The translations under genes and the position numbers were made by a program. From assembly GCA_025617745.1 (NCBI GenBank), contig CM046853.1, positions 55,146,643-55,210,642 of the forward strand: DNA of 64,000 nucleotides. The letters run 5' to 3'. Of the stretch, positions 10,025 to 22,629 are shown one piece after another; the stretch's first letter is position 1, and every line of letters starts with the position of its first letter. The notes below the pieces were generated by a model. The model was not told the DNA's origin and did no database searches. It saw only the letters and a program-made list of their open reading frames with translations. The DNA is from Heliocidaris erythrogramma (lineage: Eukaryota; Echinodermata; Echinoidea; Camarodonta; Echinometridae).

Positions 10025-12111
10025 ATGGCTGACAAGAAACTGAATCTAATTGCTGCTGCATGCACCAGCAACGGAAAAATGGGAATTGGAATCAATGGAA
10101 ACCTGCCATGGAGACTTCGGTAAAAAAAATATGTGGTGTGGGCACTGAACAGAATCAAGATTGAATGAAAACCTTGTCGGACTCAGATATCTAGACTTTG
10201 TAGAGATATACTTGTGAACAGAAGTATGAGGTGGTCTGCTTCCTGAAAATGATGATGATGATGATGATAGACAAAGTCAAAGATGATGATGATGATGATG
10301 ATGATAATGATAATGGCAGTGCTGCCTACACTACAGTTGATGATGATCATGATGATGAACTGAAGAAACTAGAATCTTGTCATGCTTGTCTAGATGATAT
10401 AGAATCTAGTTTAGATGATGATGAATTGAATTTTATTATGATGCTTTAACTAGTTGAGTGTCACAACATTTATGAATATCATGAGAGAGGCCTATTTTAA
10501 TCTTCAGCTTTAAGTTTAATTGACCGTTCTGTTATCCTGGTTAAAGAAATGATGTCAGCTTGTAGGACCAATGTGAAATTTAGCTAGATGTGATGCAACA
10601 TTAATTTGAAGTCATTCATATTCTTAGTGCTGATTATGACTAGTTTATTTAGTAGATCTCCTATAACTGTAATGTCTACCCAGACGTAATTCCGGACAGG
10701 TCGAATCGAACAACTTTTCATGCAAATTGTCACATATCTTTCACAGGATAGGCTGAAAATCATGTGAATTGCAAATATTCACTGGTTTTAGTATACTTGA
10801 TGCATGTTTTTTTCGTAAAATCTGATGGCAACATTGACAGGCTAATTTTTGTTAAGTGTCAGGAAATGCAACTCCCCCCCCCCCCCCCCCCATCCTACCA
10901 ATTTTATCGACCTTGCCATTTTGAAGATGCAGAAGTGTGGTCTGAAAAAAATTATGACCGAACACCATTACGATACTTTATTATATAGGCAGGATGGTGT
11001 GGCTGGATGGTAAAGACACGTGTACGCGTGTGGCTGTATACACTGCCTATTATTTTATTATATTATGTACATGTGAGGTATAAGTGATAAGTGAAACCTC
11101 TAAAAATGTCTTTGCTTCTCATAATTACAGTCAAATTTTAATTTCCCTTGAAAAGTGTTTTTCATAGAAACCTGTATTAAGAAAACCTGTACATGAAGAC
11201 TACTTGCTCATTAAGACCGCTTTTCTTGTCACCCTCGAGCGGTCTTTATATACATGTTTCACTGTATAATATGCGAAAGTAAAAAAGTGAGATGATAGAT
11301 AATTGTAAGCTGTTACTGATGCTAGTCGGTGCAAGGCAGTGGGAGATTCGGACTGCGCATGATCAGGGCCCTGTTTCATAAAACTTGATATCAATAGCAA
11401 GTTACAATAATTGTTTTAAGCTACTGAAATATTTGAATTTGATCGGCTGAGAACAAATTTGTCATAAATTAGTGTTAGTTGTTATCAATAGCAAGTTACA
11501 ATAATTGTTTTAAGCTACTGAAATATTTGAATTTGATCGGCTATGTGTATCCATGGGATGTCCAAACTACAAAGCTTTTGAAGGGTTTGAAGAACTTTAT
11601 AATTATATTCTATCATGATTCTTCAATTCTACAAAACCTTTCATGAATTTACAGAGAAATGAAATTCTAAAAATGCAAGTGGGCAAACAAGTAAAGTTCT
11701 GTCAAACAAGACATCATTTTTCTTGATTAATTAAAAATTTGGAAATTGTGATGTTTTTGTATATTGCAGGCAGGAGATGGCGTACTTTGAAAGGTTAACT
11801 AATACCCCTCAGATGGAAGGAATGAAGAATGCTGTTATCATGGGAAGGAAGACGTGGTTCTCTATACCAGACAAATTCAGACCACTTAAGGACAGAGTCA
11901 ATGTCGTCCTTAGCACCTCTCTGACGTAAGCTTAAAGTTCCAAGTTACAGTCATTGGAAGTATTTTGACTGTACAGTGCAGATATTCTTATCAGTTTGCC
12001 TAGATACATGTAGGAACAGGAGAGAAAATATGGTATGGTAAATGATGGCTTATTCAAGTCCTATCAGGAGGACTCCCACCCCCAGACAACTACCCCCTGT
12101 GGACAGTTATG

Positions 12112-12145
<34 letters not shown>

Positions 12146-15100
12146 GCTCCACAAAGAGTTAGGTTGGACTTGGAGTTGTGTCTAAGCGCCAATGCGCATC
12201 CGGTATTTAACACGTAATCTCATTGATAGACTTCCCCTGAGCATGATGTGACCAATGTGGTTATGCGTAATATACACCACGCAAGTAGGAATTTAAGTGC
12301 AACTTTAAGTCCAACTTAACTCTTTGTGAAACGCCCCCCTGGTCTGAAGACAAAATCCTCTGACAACTATCCACTAGGACAACTGTCTTGGGATACATGT
12401 TGGTGTCTTGGGAGTAATTGCACCTGTGGGAACTTGTCAGGGGGTAGTTATCGCTCTCTTGGGTTATTGTCTGGGGAAAGTAGTCGGAGGGGGGAGGGGG
12501 AGGGGTTATTTTCCTAGGGGCTAACTGATGGGGGGGGGGGGGGGGGGAGCAGTTGTCCAGAAGGTGTTAGTCAAGTGGGTAGTTGTCCTAGACTTTAATA
12601 TTCAAATGTATTGTTCTAGCATTACATACATGGAGACATCACATAGTATATATATATATAGATGGAGAAAATAAATATTAACCTGTAGGTAGTTTTTAAG
12701 AGATCCTCTCAATTCTCAGTGCTGTCATGAAATTAATTAATTTATATGTAGGACATATGCCCAATATCTGATATAAAAAATACACAGGTATCAATTTTTG
12801 TGGAAAAGCTATATTTTTAGCTCACCTGAGCCTAAGGCTCGAGTGAGCTATTGCGATGGAAATTTGTCCGTCGTCCGTCGTGCATCGTCCGTCGTCCGTT
12901 AACTTTTTACATTTTCATCTTCTTCTCCAAAACCCATGATCAGAATTCAACCAAACTTGGTAGGAATCATCCTTAGGGGTAGGGGACCCAAAGTTGCTAA
13001 AATGGTACATGTGGCCCCCAGGGGGGCCCAGGGGGAGGGCCCCCAATTGTAAAAGCTATGTAAATTTCAAACATCTTCTTCTCCAGAACCAGGTATAGCT
13101 CAGACTTGGTATTGTGTATGGAGATACCTCTATAGATGAAGAATGAATGTTGTTCATGAAATTTCTCTGAGTGGCCCTATAGGGGCCCTGTGGGGGTAAC
13201 ATACTGGAGGGGGGGGGGGGCGCTGCCAGGCAAAATGTACATTCTGATCTTCTTCTCCAAAACACATGATCGGAATTCAACCAAACTTGGTAGGAATCAT
13301 CCTTAGGGGTAGGGGACCCAAAGTTGCTAAAATGGTACATGTGGCCCCAGGGGGCCCAGGGGGAGGGCCCCCAATTGTAAGAGCTATGTAAATTTCAAAC
13401 ATCTCCTTCTCCAGAACCAGGTATAGCTCAGACTTGGTATTGTGTATGGAGATACCTCTATAGATGAAGAATGAATGTTGTTCATGAAATTTCTCTGAGT
13501 GGCCCTATAGGGGCCCTGTGGGGGTAACATACTGGAGGGGGGGGGGGGGGGGGGCGCTGCCAGGCAAAATGTACATTCTGATCTTCTCCAAAACACATAA
13601 TTGGAATTCAACCAAACTTGGTAGGTATCATCCTTAGGGTTAGGGGAACCAAAGTTGCTAAAATGGTACATGTGGCCTCCAGGGGGGCCCAGGGGGAGAG
13701 CCCCCAAGTGTAAAAGCTCTGTAAATTTCAAACATCTTCTACTCCAGAACCAGGAATAGCTCAGACATGGTATTGTGTATGGAGATACCTCTATAGACGA
13801 AAAATGAAAGTTGTTCATGAATTTTTTCTGGGTGGCCCTATAGGGGGTCTGTGGGGGTAACATACTGGAGGGGGGGGGGGGTGGGGCAAGTTGTCCGCCA
13901 TCCATAAACTTTTTACATTTTCAGCTTCTTCTCCAAAACACATGATTGGAATTTAACCGAACTTGGTAGGAAGCTCAGACTTGGTATTGTGTATAGAGAT
14001 ACCTCTATAGATGAAGAATGAAAGTTGTTCATGAAATTTTTCTGGGTGGCTTTATAGGGGCCCCTGCACCAGATGTGAATTGATCCACCTCAGGTGAGCG
14101 TCGTGCCCCCTGGGGCTCTTGTTAGTATTGTTCTTTGGGGAAGAATGAAAAGCTTGCCTGTTTTGACATAGTTTGCAGATTTGTCTGAATGGCACTTGAA
14201 ATCCACCAATTGTGGCCTAAATAGTCACAGGGTATTACTGGATGTTTAACTTCAGAAATTTCTTGCACAGTCCCTGCTACTTTTTCTTCCAGTTTCTGCC
14301 TTTGAAATTCTAACTTGAGTATCTCTGCTATGTTTGTATAAAGGGAGTGTCCTTCTGGTGCAGATCATCTCTGTTCATCTCTAAGTGAAGCTGTCAAGCT
14401 CTTGTCTTCACCTCCTCTCTCCCAAACTGTCGACATGGTGTGGATAATAGGGGGCAGTGCTGTCTACAAGGTATGAAGCACTATGCGATGATGAAGTCAA
14501 AAGATTTTAGATTTTCTCCTTAAGATGGCAGTCCACTCTGACATCAAGATGATGTACACAAAATAAGGAAAAAAATTCAGAGAAATTGCTTAGTGAAAGT
14601 TTTGGAAAGATCTGATAAAGAAAAAGGAAGTCGTTAAAGTTTCTAAGATCTCTGCACCAAATGGTAACTTTTTTATTTCCTTTGCAAACTTCCAGTGTTT
14701 TAATGTTGAAGAAACCAGCCCCTTTTCAGGGCTCTTATTCATGTGGAAGAGTACATGATGTAATCCTGAAAAACCTTACCTACTACTCTCCATGTATTGT
14801 GTACACAAAGTTATAAAAGGTACCCATCTTGATTATTGATGAAGAATTAATTTTTTTTCAGGAGGATGATAACATGTTTTTCTATGATATATTCACAGGT
14901 TTGAGAAAAGAAACAAATTTAGACAGCCCTTTTTATTCTTCAGTTATTTGGACTTAAAACCTAATCAAATTCTTGATTAAGATGGAAGATGATATTTATT
15001 GTGCTTTCCTCTTTTTGTGTTGTTATCTCTAGGACGGAATCGACTCGCCCCTCTGTCATCGTATCTACCTCACACGAATCCTGAAGGAGATAGAGTGTGA

Positions 15101-15870
15101 CACGTTCTTTCCAGAATTTGACCTTGACAGATTCAAACTAGTCACGTAAGTTGCATGTTCGTACACAAGGATCTGGCTTATATGCTCCCATGACAATCTC
15201 TCTGCAGTCAATTTCCTGCACTTTAAACCAAATACCTAACTTCAACTGTGGACCCAACTATTCAACTAGACTTAACCTAATGACAGCCCTAACTCTAATC
15301 TTCTCCCTATAGCTTTCACAAAATAAAGCCAAGAGCAATCTTCACCGGAGCATATGCCGGATCACCGCTTAGGTTGTCAAATATAACTTTTGGTGGTCAT
15401 TTACACTGTACTTCACAAAATTTGCATGAAATAAGAATGGTGAGATTTTGTAGTTGTTACCGGGGCAACCAAGGCACTACTTTGAGGTTGCCTAGCAGGA
15501 TCACCGCTTAGGTTAAGTCAAATATAACTTTTGGTGGTCATTTACACTGTACTTCACAAAATTTGCATGAAATAAGAATGGTGAGATTTTGTAGTTGTTA
15601 CCGGGGCAACCAAGGCACTACTTTGAGGTTGCCTAGCAGGATGTTAGGCGGTCAGTGGCTCCTGGGCAACTGCTAAATTCGGGCCCTGATACATACCGGT
15701 AGTGTTCTGCACGATAGCTACTAGTATACCAAGTAAAATGGAATGAAATACAATATTTTTATTAGATAAGTAGCTTACTATGTGGTAATTCGTTTACCGG
15801 TTGCATCAACAATGCTAACCCCTTTTACAGCTCCCTCTATTTTCAGATGTTGAAGAATTAGAGAGAAATA

Positions 15871-15906
<36 letters not shown>

Positions 15907-16665
15907 AATATAGTAAAATGGAATGAAACATTTTAGTACCTCAACCTGTCTCATTCATCATGATGAAGAGTTCCCTCTATTTGAGAAGAATCACAAAATG
16001 GTGAGTTGGGTAAAGACATTGTCGTCATCATGCATTTGTAGGTAAACAGACAGATAACAGACACTCAGACAGACAAATATACAGACGGAGACAGATAGTC
16101 AGATAGAAAAAAAAAAGACCGGGAGAGACAGAAAGATAGAGAGGGAGACATAAAATTAGAGACACACACTCATGAGTGCACTTGATGCCGTTAGAGAGAG
16201 GGAGAGAGAGAGAGTAACAGACCAAAAGATTTGGACAGAGTTAGTCAAAAAGTAAAACAACATTCCTGTGCATGGTACATACCACTTAGACTGTGGATTA
16301 GAAATTCTGTAGAAAGAAAAGAAAAATTGAACAAGTTAATGATTTTTGAATAGGGAGGAAACAACATAAGCATCAGTTTCGTGCACCCCTACCAGTAAAA
16401 GTTTGTTGTTAGGGGCATAAAACTTTTCAGGCCTTTTGGTCCATCTGATGTTAGTGCTGTCAATATTCTTCTTGTAATTTGAGGTTTACAAGGGTTTTAG
16501 AGCTCATAATGCTCTACTACGCTGAATTCCATGTATAAACAGACGTCTACCTATTTATGATAGCATTCTTTCATTTCTAAACATTTCAGAGATTCTGCCG
16601 TCAGCCAAGACATTCAAGAAGAAAAGGGTATCCAGTACAAATTTGAGATCTACGAAAGTTGCTAG
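10025..16665 (+). CDS. DHFR: dihydrofolate reductase, five exons, complete
   Basis: Reduces dihydrofolate to tetrahydrofolate with NADPH, feeding thymidylate and purine synthesis in the cytosol. Exons: 10025-10119, 11770-11925, 14344-14470, 15033-15145 and 16590-16665; all introns are GT-AG and phases agree. They join to 567 nt (188 residues; vertebrate enzymes are about 187). Visible family features are [11 protein letters not shown] (19-29), E34 at the place of the catalytic carboxylate, [12 protein letters not shown] (54-65), R74 in the substrate-binding position, [11 protein letters not shown] (116-126) and T150 in CDTFFPE. The C-terminus [13 protein letters not shown] matches the family ending. 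No frame break or missing key residue is seen. Introns hold MITEs, tandem repeats and microsatellites. The only AATAAA found downstream (about 17,287) lies in an AT-rich run and is weak. Confidence 0.96.
10246..10305 (+). repeat. (GAT)n microsatellite in DHFR intron 1
   Basis: Runs of GAT near-perfectly repeated, with more scattered GAT units to about 10,440. They create a spurious Asp-rich reading frame inside the intron. Confidence 0.9.
11366..11543. mobile_element. MITE with internal 60-bp tandem duplication (DHFR intron 1)
   Basis: Starts GGGCCCTGTTTCATAAAACT, a terminus shared with the copy at 56,729. The block 11389-11448 (ATCAATAGCAAGTTACAATA onward to GATCGGCT) is repeated almost exactly at 11483-11542. 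The right terminus appears lost. Confidence 0.65.
12139..12339. mobile_element. MITE with about 30-bp inverted ends (DHFR intron 2)
   Basis: Left end GGGGGTGCTCCACAAAGAGT then TAGGTTGGACTT; right end AAGTCCAACTTAACTCTTTG then TGAAACGCCCCC. The left end merges into a G tract of roughly 30 bases (about 12,114-12,144). It is inserted in a G/T-rich sequence that has its own C- and G-tract repeats to 12,560. Confidence 0.75.
12815..14123 (+). repeat. dispersed repeat with AGCTCACCTGAG / CAGGTGAGC ends and four internal tandem units (DHFR intron 2)
   Basis: The left end is TTTTAGCTCACCTGAG and the right end is CAGGTGAGCG then GGGGCTCTTGTTAG. Inside are four diverged units of roughly 320-340 bp, each with CCAAACTTGGTAGGAAT, GGTAGGGGACCCAAAGTTGC and ATACCTCTATAGATGAAGAA; the last is shortened. 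Three units end in long G tracts. Frames read in reverse across the units (for example 13,384-13,905) merely repeat the same peptide and are not genes. The end pair resembles a repeat type common in marine invertebrates. Confidence 0.75.
15359..15638 (+). repeat. tandem duplication, two 139-141-bp units (DHFR intron 4)
   Basis: Unit 1 is 15359-15497 and unit 2 is 15498-15638. Both begin GGATCACCGCTTAGGTT and end GAGGTTGCCTAGCA, with only a few differences. Confidence 0.9.
15870..15902 (+). repeat. (GA)n microsatellite in DHFR intron 4
   Basis: A pure AG dinucleotide run. More GA-rich and CAGA-rich sequence follows at 16,040-16,215. Confidence 0.9.
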
Positions 16666-18072
16666 CACCAGGATTGCCCTCATCCTCATCCTCAGCGCTT
16701 ATATACGAACATACTGTGGACAGCTCACTTTATATCCTTCTATAGATACTGAGATGAAGAATTGTAACATACCAAAGAGGTACTCTGAAATTATGAATTC
16801 TTTATGATGGAGAAGGTATGCTGATATTGATGTGTACTGATGATAAGTGACATGTTTGGGTGGCTTGTGCAACATGTGCTTTGGAATCATGATAGAATTC
16901 AGACGCTTTAAATGCTAGTGATATACATGTACGTATTCATGAACTGTAAGTTGTAAATAATTAATGCCTCTTCGCGTATATGCTCTAGCCTCTAGGCAAG
17001 AATATGCAGTACTTGTGTGTAATTTATATGTTAATTACCTGTGATTAGTTTTCGTGAAATGAAGACATGCCTATTTTTGCATCGCGCCACGACACAAAAA
17101 TTATTTTGACAAGAAATATCATCTTCCCTCTTCTTGCAGCCAAATTTGACCATGGAACAAGGCTTCTTCCTAAATGGCCCATAAAAATCTAAGATAGTGG
17201 CCATGTGTGCAGTTTAGCAATGTTTTATTCACATTTGGAACACTCTAGGAAGAAAATTGAATGGATTCTAATTCAATAATACTAATAATAAAAATAATAA
17301 TAGCTTTATTTTTTCATGAAGGATAAGGGGATGAGCATTTGGACTGGGAAGTGTTGATTTTGATGGATATTGTGAAGAACAAAATTGAATTATAGTATAT
17401 TTACCATAATAATACTCTGCACTATTGAAAATGGTTTGAGGCATATTGTAACAGTCTCTGAAACATTCCTGCAGCTAAATTGCATTTGTATTTATAGATT
17501 TCCATAAAATAAGCTGGTTTTACGTTCAAATAGTTGTTATTTTATAGTACCTTGTGAAGTTTTTGACACATGCACCCGCATCATACACGTTACAACCTAC
17601 AAGAAACGATTAAGCTTACTACATATTAATACATTTTTTTGGGGGCGGAAACATGTATGAGTGCACCAACATATACATGAATTTCTGTGACTTGCAAACA
17701 CAGTATTAACTATATATTGGTATTGCTTGAACTCTTACTGGGCCAAGGGGTTTAGTTCTCTTCAAAATTTCACCAAAATGTGATCAATGTTTACTTTTCA
17801 AATGTCTGCACTTCATTAACCATCTATTATTTCACAAAATATTGTGTACAAAAGTTGTAGTAAATTTATTGCCATTTCTTATGATACCAAACATTATTAC
17901 TTTACCCAACTTTATGCACAGGAATTATTGCAATTACATTTGAGTCTCTTTTTTTCCGTTATATTTTGGTTTCTCATTTGTTTACTATTGTTTAATGTTC
18001 ATATAAGGTAATATCTTTTTAAACATCTGCAATTTTCTCTAAAATTTTCTATGGTAGCATATATATTCAGAG
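16666..18072. other. DHFR 3' flank, no recognised features
   Basis: AT-rich sequence with AAT trinucleotide stretches (17,276-17,300). The DHFR 3' UTR must lie in its first part, but no convincing poly(A) signal stands out. Confidence 0.4.
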
Positions 18073-18435
18073 GTGTTGTGGATCAGTGGTTAAGTCCCCG
18101 GACTGTGAACCACGAGGTCCGGGGTTCGAATCCCACCGCAGCACTAGCGTCCTTTGGCAAGACGTTAATCTACATTTGCCACTCTCCACCCAGGTGTTAA
18201 ATGGGTACCCGATAGGATGCGAAAGTTAATGTCGTTTGTTTAGCAATTTGAGCGTCACTGTACTGCTCTTGCTGGTATACTCCCCAGGGAGCGGATAAAG
18301 TGCACACATTGTGTGCGGGCATGTCAGAATCCGATGACCGGGTAATAATATATCTGTAAAGCGCTTAGAAACACAACCATTGATGTATTAGGTGCTATAT
18401 AAAAAGCGGAATATTATATTATTATTATTATATAA
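18073..18435 (+). mobile_element. tRNA-derived SINE, near full length
   Basis: The tRNA-like head (18073-18143) has an acceptor-like stem GTGTTGT pairing with GCAGCAC, a box A-like GTGGATCAGTGG and box B GGTTCGAATCC. The unrelated body runs through GGGTACCCGATAGGATGCG and TGTAAAGCGCTTAG. The tail is GGTGCTATATAAAAAGCGGA followed by an ATT-repeat. This tail type is familiar from sea urchin and other marine invertebrate SINEs. Confidence 0.8.
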
Positions 18436-18708
18436 TTATAATCAGATATTTAGAATGCTTAAAATTTTGATATACTTTGACCACCATATACCTTTCCTGT
18501 GGTCGAGCAATTGGTGAATGATAATGACAAGTCTATCTGTCACATATATACGTGCCATCGGCACTGAAAGAGTTAAGTATTTACTTTTCTTCAACTGCCG
18601 ATATCAACCCTTAACAGGTAGTGTTACTCTAATACAAATCCTAAACCCTTTGAAATGAGTATGAATTCAGAGGGGTTTTGGCAGAATAAAATCATCATGT
18701 TTTCACTC

Positions 18709-19333
18709 TTAAAGGCCAAGTCCACCCTAACAAAAAGTTGATTTGAATAAATAGAGAAAAATCCAACAAGCATAACACTGAAAATTTCATCAAAATAGGA
18801 TGTAAAATAAGAAAGTTATGGTATTTTAAAGTTTCGCTTAATTTCGCAAAACAGTTGTATGCACATCCTGCTCAGTATGCAAATGAGGGAACCAGTGACG
18901 TCACCCACTCACTATTTCTTTTGTATTTTATTACATGAAATACGAAATATTTTAATTTTTCCTCGTTATAATGTGAAACAAGGTTTGATTCCTCGCTGAA
19001 CATGTGTAATTGCCATTGTTGCAACCTATACACAATTCAATGAGAGCTTCCTAATTGTGAAATTTGCAGAAATTAAAATATTCTATATTTCACATAATCT
19101 TATGTTTACCTAAAATACAAAAGAAATAGTGAGTGGGTGACATCACTGGTTTCCTCATTTCCATACTGAGCAGGATGTGCATATAACTGTTTTGCGAAAA
19201 TTAAGCAAAACTTTAAAATACGATAACTTTCTTATTTTACATCCTATTTTGATGACATTTTCAGTGTTATGCTTGTTGGATTTTTCTCTATTTTTTCAAA
19301 TCAACTTTTTGTTAGGGTGGACTTGACTCTTAA
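18709..19333. mobile_element. TTAA-flanked fold-back transposon, copy 1
   Basis: Left end TTAAAGGCCAAGTCCACCCT; right end AGGGTGGACTTGACTCTTAA. The arms run about 240 bp inward, including GGATGTAAAATAAGAAAGTT and CACATCCTGCTCAGTATGC. A close relative lies at 42,199-42,808. TTAA at both ends suggests a piggyBac- or Kolobok-type target site, but no transposase is present. Confidence 0.85.
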
Positions 19334-20387
19334 AGAAATACCGTGAAATGGCTCTTGATCATAAAATACCAGTCATGGTTTCTTACATACATTAGCTTGC
19401 AAAAGGGTAATTTTAAAGATAAAATTGAGTTCTGGTCATGCGATTACACTGAAGAATCTGTCTGGAAGCATTTGGGAATGATCGATTATAGAGTGTATGC
19501 TGTAAGGTTTTGGAATCACCAAAATGAGAAGAAATTGACTCAATCCTGCTGAGAGTCACATGCACTGCACACAAAAATGTGTAAATATGGGACTACGCTC
19601 ACATGTGACATGAAAGTTCGGCCCCAACATTTGAGCTGTTTCTTGTCATATTTTGAATATGAAGGCATTTGAAGAACAATCAATTTCGGGGGACATTTCT
19701 TCTATGATAATCTTCGAAACTGACATAAAGAGAAAAAGAAAGTTCACAAAGTATTTTTTACCTTTCCCAGAACTCTACCTTCTTTTTTGAATAGGCACTT
19801 AGGCAGGGTATCCAACATTCCAGTTGACAAGCAGGTTTATTTTTAATGCTGTTCTTCATAAAGTATTAACCTGAAAAGCCGAAGCAAAATAATGTCACCA
19901 TATTTTGTTTTGGTAATGCAATGATCAATGATCTATATGATTTATTAGTTTTTACAATATGCAATATGTTCACCCGAATTTGTGCAAATGATGCTCTTAG
20001 TTCTGTTATACCCTCTACTCATCAGAAAGTATTATTCTTACTCTAACCTTGATAATTAACTATAGATATATCTTTACCAGGTTGTGAACATTCCATATGA
20101 TGCGTTTCTTGGCATACATTGAGTGTTTATGAACCAATCAAGAATATCTTCATATCTGATTTTTGTGCTACGTGTTATCTTATCCCAAGGAGAATTCATG
20201 TAGGATACAGTTTTTGTTTAGAGCATGCTTGCAGCAAGTCTGTTCATCAACTTACTGTATAGTTCTCTATACACTTCATACCTGATAACTCATGCATACA
20301 AGAAATTAATCAAAAACGCAGGGTTATGCTCTATCATCATGGCTGGGTCATTCTAGGAAGGTGGGTCAATTTTTATGACACACCTGG
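19334..20387. other. unremarkable stretch
   Basis: No gene, RNA or clear repeat recognised. The longest reading frame (69 codons) has no family features. Confidence 0.4.
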
Positions 20388-20698
20388 GGGTGTTTCATAA
20401 AGCTGTTTGTAAAGTTACGCATGACTTTACGAATGACTTAAATATGACAAGCCAAATGGGATGCTCAATAATTTTTAACTGCATCAACTATAAATTTTGA
20501 ACTGTGCAAATGTAGATCAATATTCTTGTTATAACAAATATTTTTAATGCAAAGTGTATTTTTTGCCATAATTTAATTGAGGTTATTGGAAATAATGTTA
20601 AAACATCAGAAAACACTTTGGGCATCCTATCTGGCACTTCATATTCAAGTCGTTCGTAAAGTCATGCATAACTTTACGAACAGCTTTATGAAACACCC
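20388..20698. mobile_element. MITE with GGGTGTTTCATAAAGCTGTT ends
   Basis: Inverted ends of about 50 bp: GGGTGTTTCATAAAGCTGTT then TGTAAAGTTACGCATGACTT on the left, with the inverse ending ACAGCTTTATGAAACACCC on the right. The interior is AT-rich. Confidence 0.85.
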
Positions 20699-20849
20699 AG
20701 ATGTGAGAAACGATGTCTCCTGTCTACTAAAACAAGCATAAAAAGCATAGCTGGTTTAGCCACCAAGTACTCTAGCTTCAACTTTCAAGGGGAATCAATA
20801 TTACAGACCCGAAGTTTGTCATGTTATATGAATGTGATGTCCACATTAC

Positions 20850-21760
20850 ACTGGAACCATTTGAGGTATCAACTTCAAACTTGGTACTAGTATGTATCGC
20901 CATAGGAAGACGATCAGGGTGGTATTCTGAAAACTATGTTAACTTTTATGTTAAGGAAAACTATGTTAATTGTCATAACAAAATGAAATTGTGCGCAATA
21001 AACACTAATCATTGTTGCTTGCGCAGATGTCTCTGTTAACTTTACGCGAGCACAACCATCTTTGCGCAATCATTAACCAATGACTTGTCCTGATTTTGAT
21101 TTGTTATGACAATTAACATCGTTTTACTAACATAAAAGATAACATTGTTTTCATGGTCAAATGTCATAGAGGTCAATTTCTGAAATTTCAGGATTTAGCC
21201 TTGTTAATGCGATATCTCAAGAACCATTCGAGGTATGAATTTAAAACTTGGTACTAGTATGTGTCATCATGGGAAGACGATCTGATTAGATTTTGGGTAT
21301 GTAGGTCAAAGGTCAAAGGTCAAATGTCATAGAGGTCAATTTCTGAAATTTCAGGTTTTAGCCTTGTTAATGCGATATCTCAAGAACCAATTGAGGTATG
21401 AATTGCAAACTTGGTACTAGTATGTATCGCCATAGGAAGACGATCTGATTAGATTTTGTGTATGTAGGTCAAAGGTCAAAGTTCATAGAGGTCAATTTCT
21501 GAAATTTTCATAGGTCAATATGCATGAAATCAAAGATTTGTTTTGTTATCACCATATCGCAACTATTTTGTACAGAGGAGACCAGGTGATGAGATTATTT
21601 GGTTTTTAGGTCAAAGGTCAATTAACATGTAATTAGGTTTTTTTATTCTGGCTATCACAATATTTCAAAAACAGTTTGAGCCAGAACTTAACTGAATTTA
21701 AACGAATGCATATAGCCATGGGAGACGAGTTGCAGTCATCTTATAAATAAAAACAAATTC
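20850..21760 (+). repeat. AGGTCA-rich degenerate tandem repeat, copy 1
   Basis: Units of roughly 150-170 bp share ATCTCAAGAACCAT, ACTTGGTACTAGTATGT, GGAAGACGATCTGATTAGA, TATGTAGGTCAAAGGTCA and GAGGTCAATTTCTGAAAT. The block ends with ACATGTAATTAGG and TTTGAGCCA. The same architecture is found at 33,767-34,720. AGGTCAAAGGTCA at 21303-21322 forms overlapping DR1 hormone-response-type sites. Confidence 0.8.
20912..21155. mobile_element. small fold-back nested in the AGGTCA-rich repeat
   Basis: It interrupts a repeat unit right after ATAGGAAGACGATC. Inner arms TGAAAACTATGTTAACTTTT and the near-inverse AGATAACATTGTTTTCA define it. Boundaries are approximate. Confidence 0.6.
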
Positions 21761-22485
21761 TTACAAATAGTTAATTTTCATAAATTGCCGAATAAGACCA
21801 AATAGAAGAAAAAGAAGCTAATGTGAAAAAGCGGTTTCAAGCGGCTTAGGTGCTATACCGTCAAACTTAAAATCTTGAATAAACAGGGTGATTGCATCAG
21901 AATATTTATATCATGTTATCATATTTTTCATGCATCATGCACATGTACAATTGTGTCTGATATTGAACATGAGTAAAATGCATGATGGTCATATGATAAT
22001 AATCATATTGTCGTTAAGCGTTACACACATGGTGATTGCATGATAATGATTATATCATGCATGTATCGAGTCACACGTTAGGTGCATGAATTATATCACT
22101 CGGGCCTTAACCTTGCTGCCTTGATTCAAGGAGATTAGATAAGGGGCAGTCATTTGCTGACATTGCTTATTTAATTTTTTGAATCATTCTGTTACATATC
22201 TCTTGTAGTAAGTACTGAATTAAAAACTGTGCTACTTCTAGCTTGATTGTAAACGAGTGTTATCTGTACCCACAGCTGTCTTTCTCTCCTCATGTTAACC
22301 CTTTCAATACCGGTGTTACATTTCATTTTACAGAGACTTGTATCGCTATACGGGTGCTCCAACATATGCTAGGCTTACAATTGCTCTTGGCTTTACTTTG
22401 TCAAATATATAGAGGTAGGCTTAGGCTTGGGTTTTAGGTTGGTTTTAGGTTAGATTTAGGGTTAGTGTTAGGAATAGTGTTTGGT
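21761..22485. other. unremarkable stretch with GGTTAG-like runs
   Basis: Contains ATCATG-rich quasi-palindromic sequence (21,890-22,090) and a degenerate TTAGGTT/TTAGGG run at 22,415-22,475. No gene supported. Confidence 0.4.
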
Positions 22486-22629
22486 CCAGGGGAGCGTTTC
22501 ATCAAGCGTTTTGTCAGTGATTTTTACTGACAAATTTGCTCTCAGCCACTCAGATGCAAGGATTTCAGTAGCTTATAACAGTTGTCAGTAAAAATCACTG
22601 ACAAAACGCTTGATGAAACGCTCCCCTGG
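22486..22629. mobile_element. MITE, GGGGAGCGTTTCATCAAGCG family
   Basis: Nearly perfect arms: GGGGAGCGTTTCATCAAGCG then TTTTGTCAGTGATTTTTACT, and the inverse at the right. The core contains GCTCTCAGCCACTCAGATGC and TTTCAGTAGCTTATAACAG. This is the most regular copy in the window. Confidence 0.9.

Noticed and set aside
10231-10449. Asp-rich acidic small protein
   Set aside because: Translation of a GAT microsatellite within DHFR intron 1.
13384-13905. 173-codon minus-strand protein with internal repeats
   Set aside because: It is read across tandem repeat units and G tracts; the repetition is DNA-level and not conserved as protein.
18073-18143. A functional tRNA gene
   Set aside because: The acceptor has several wobble pairs and the sequence runs into a typical SINE body and ATT tail.
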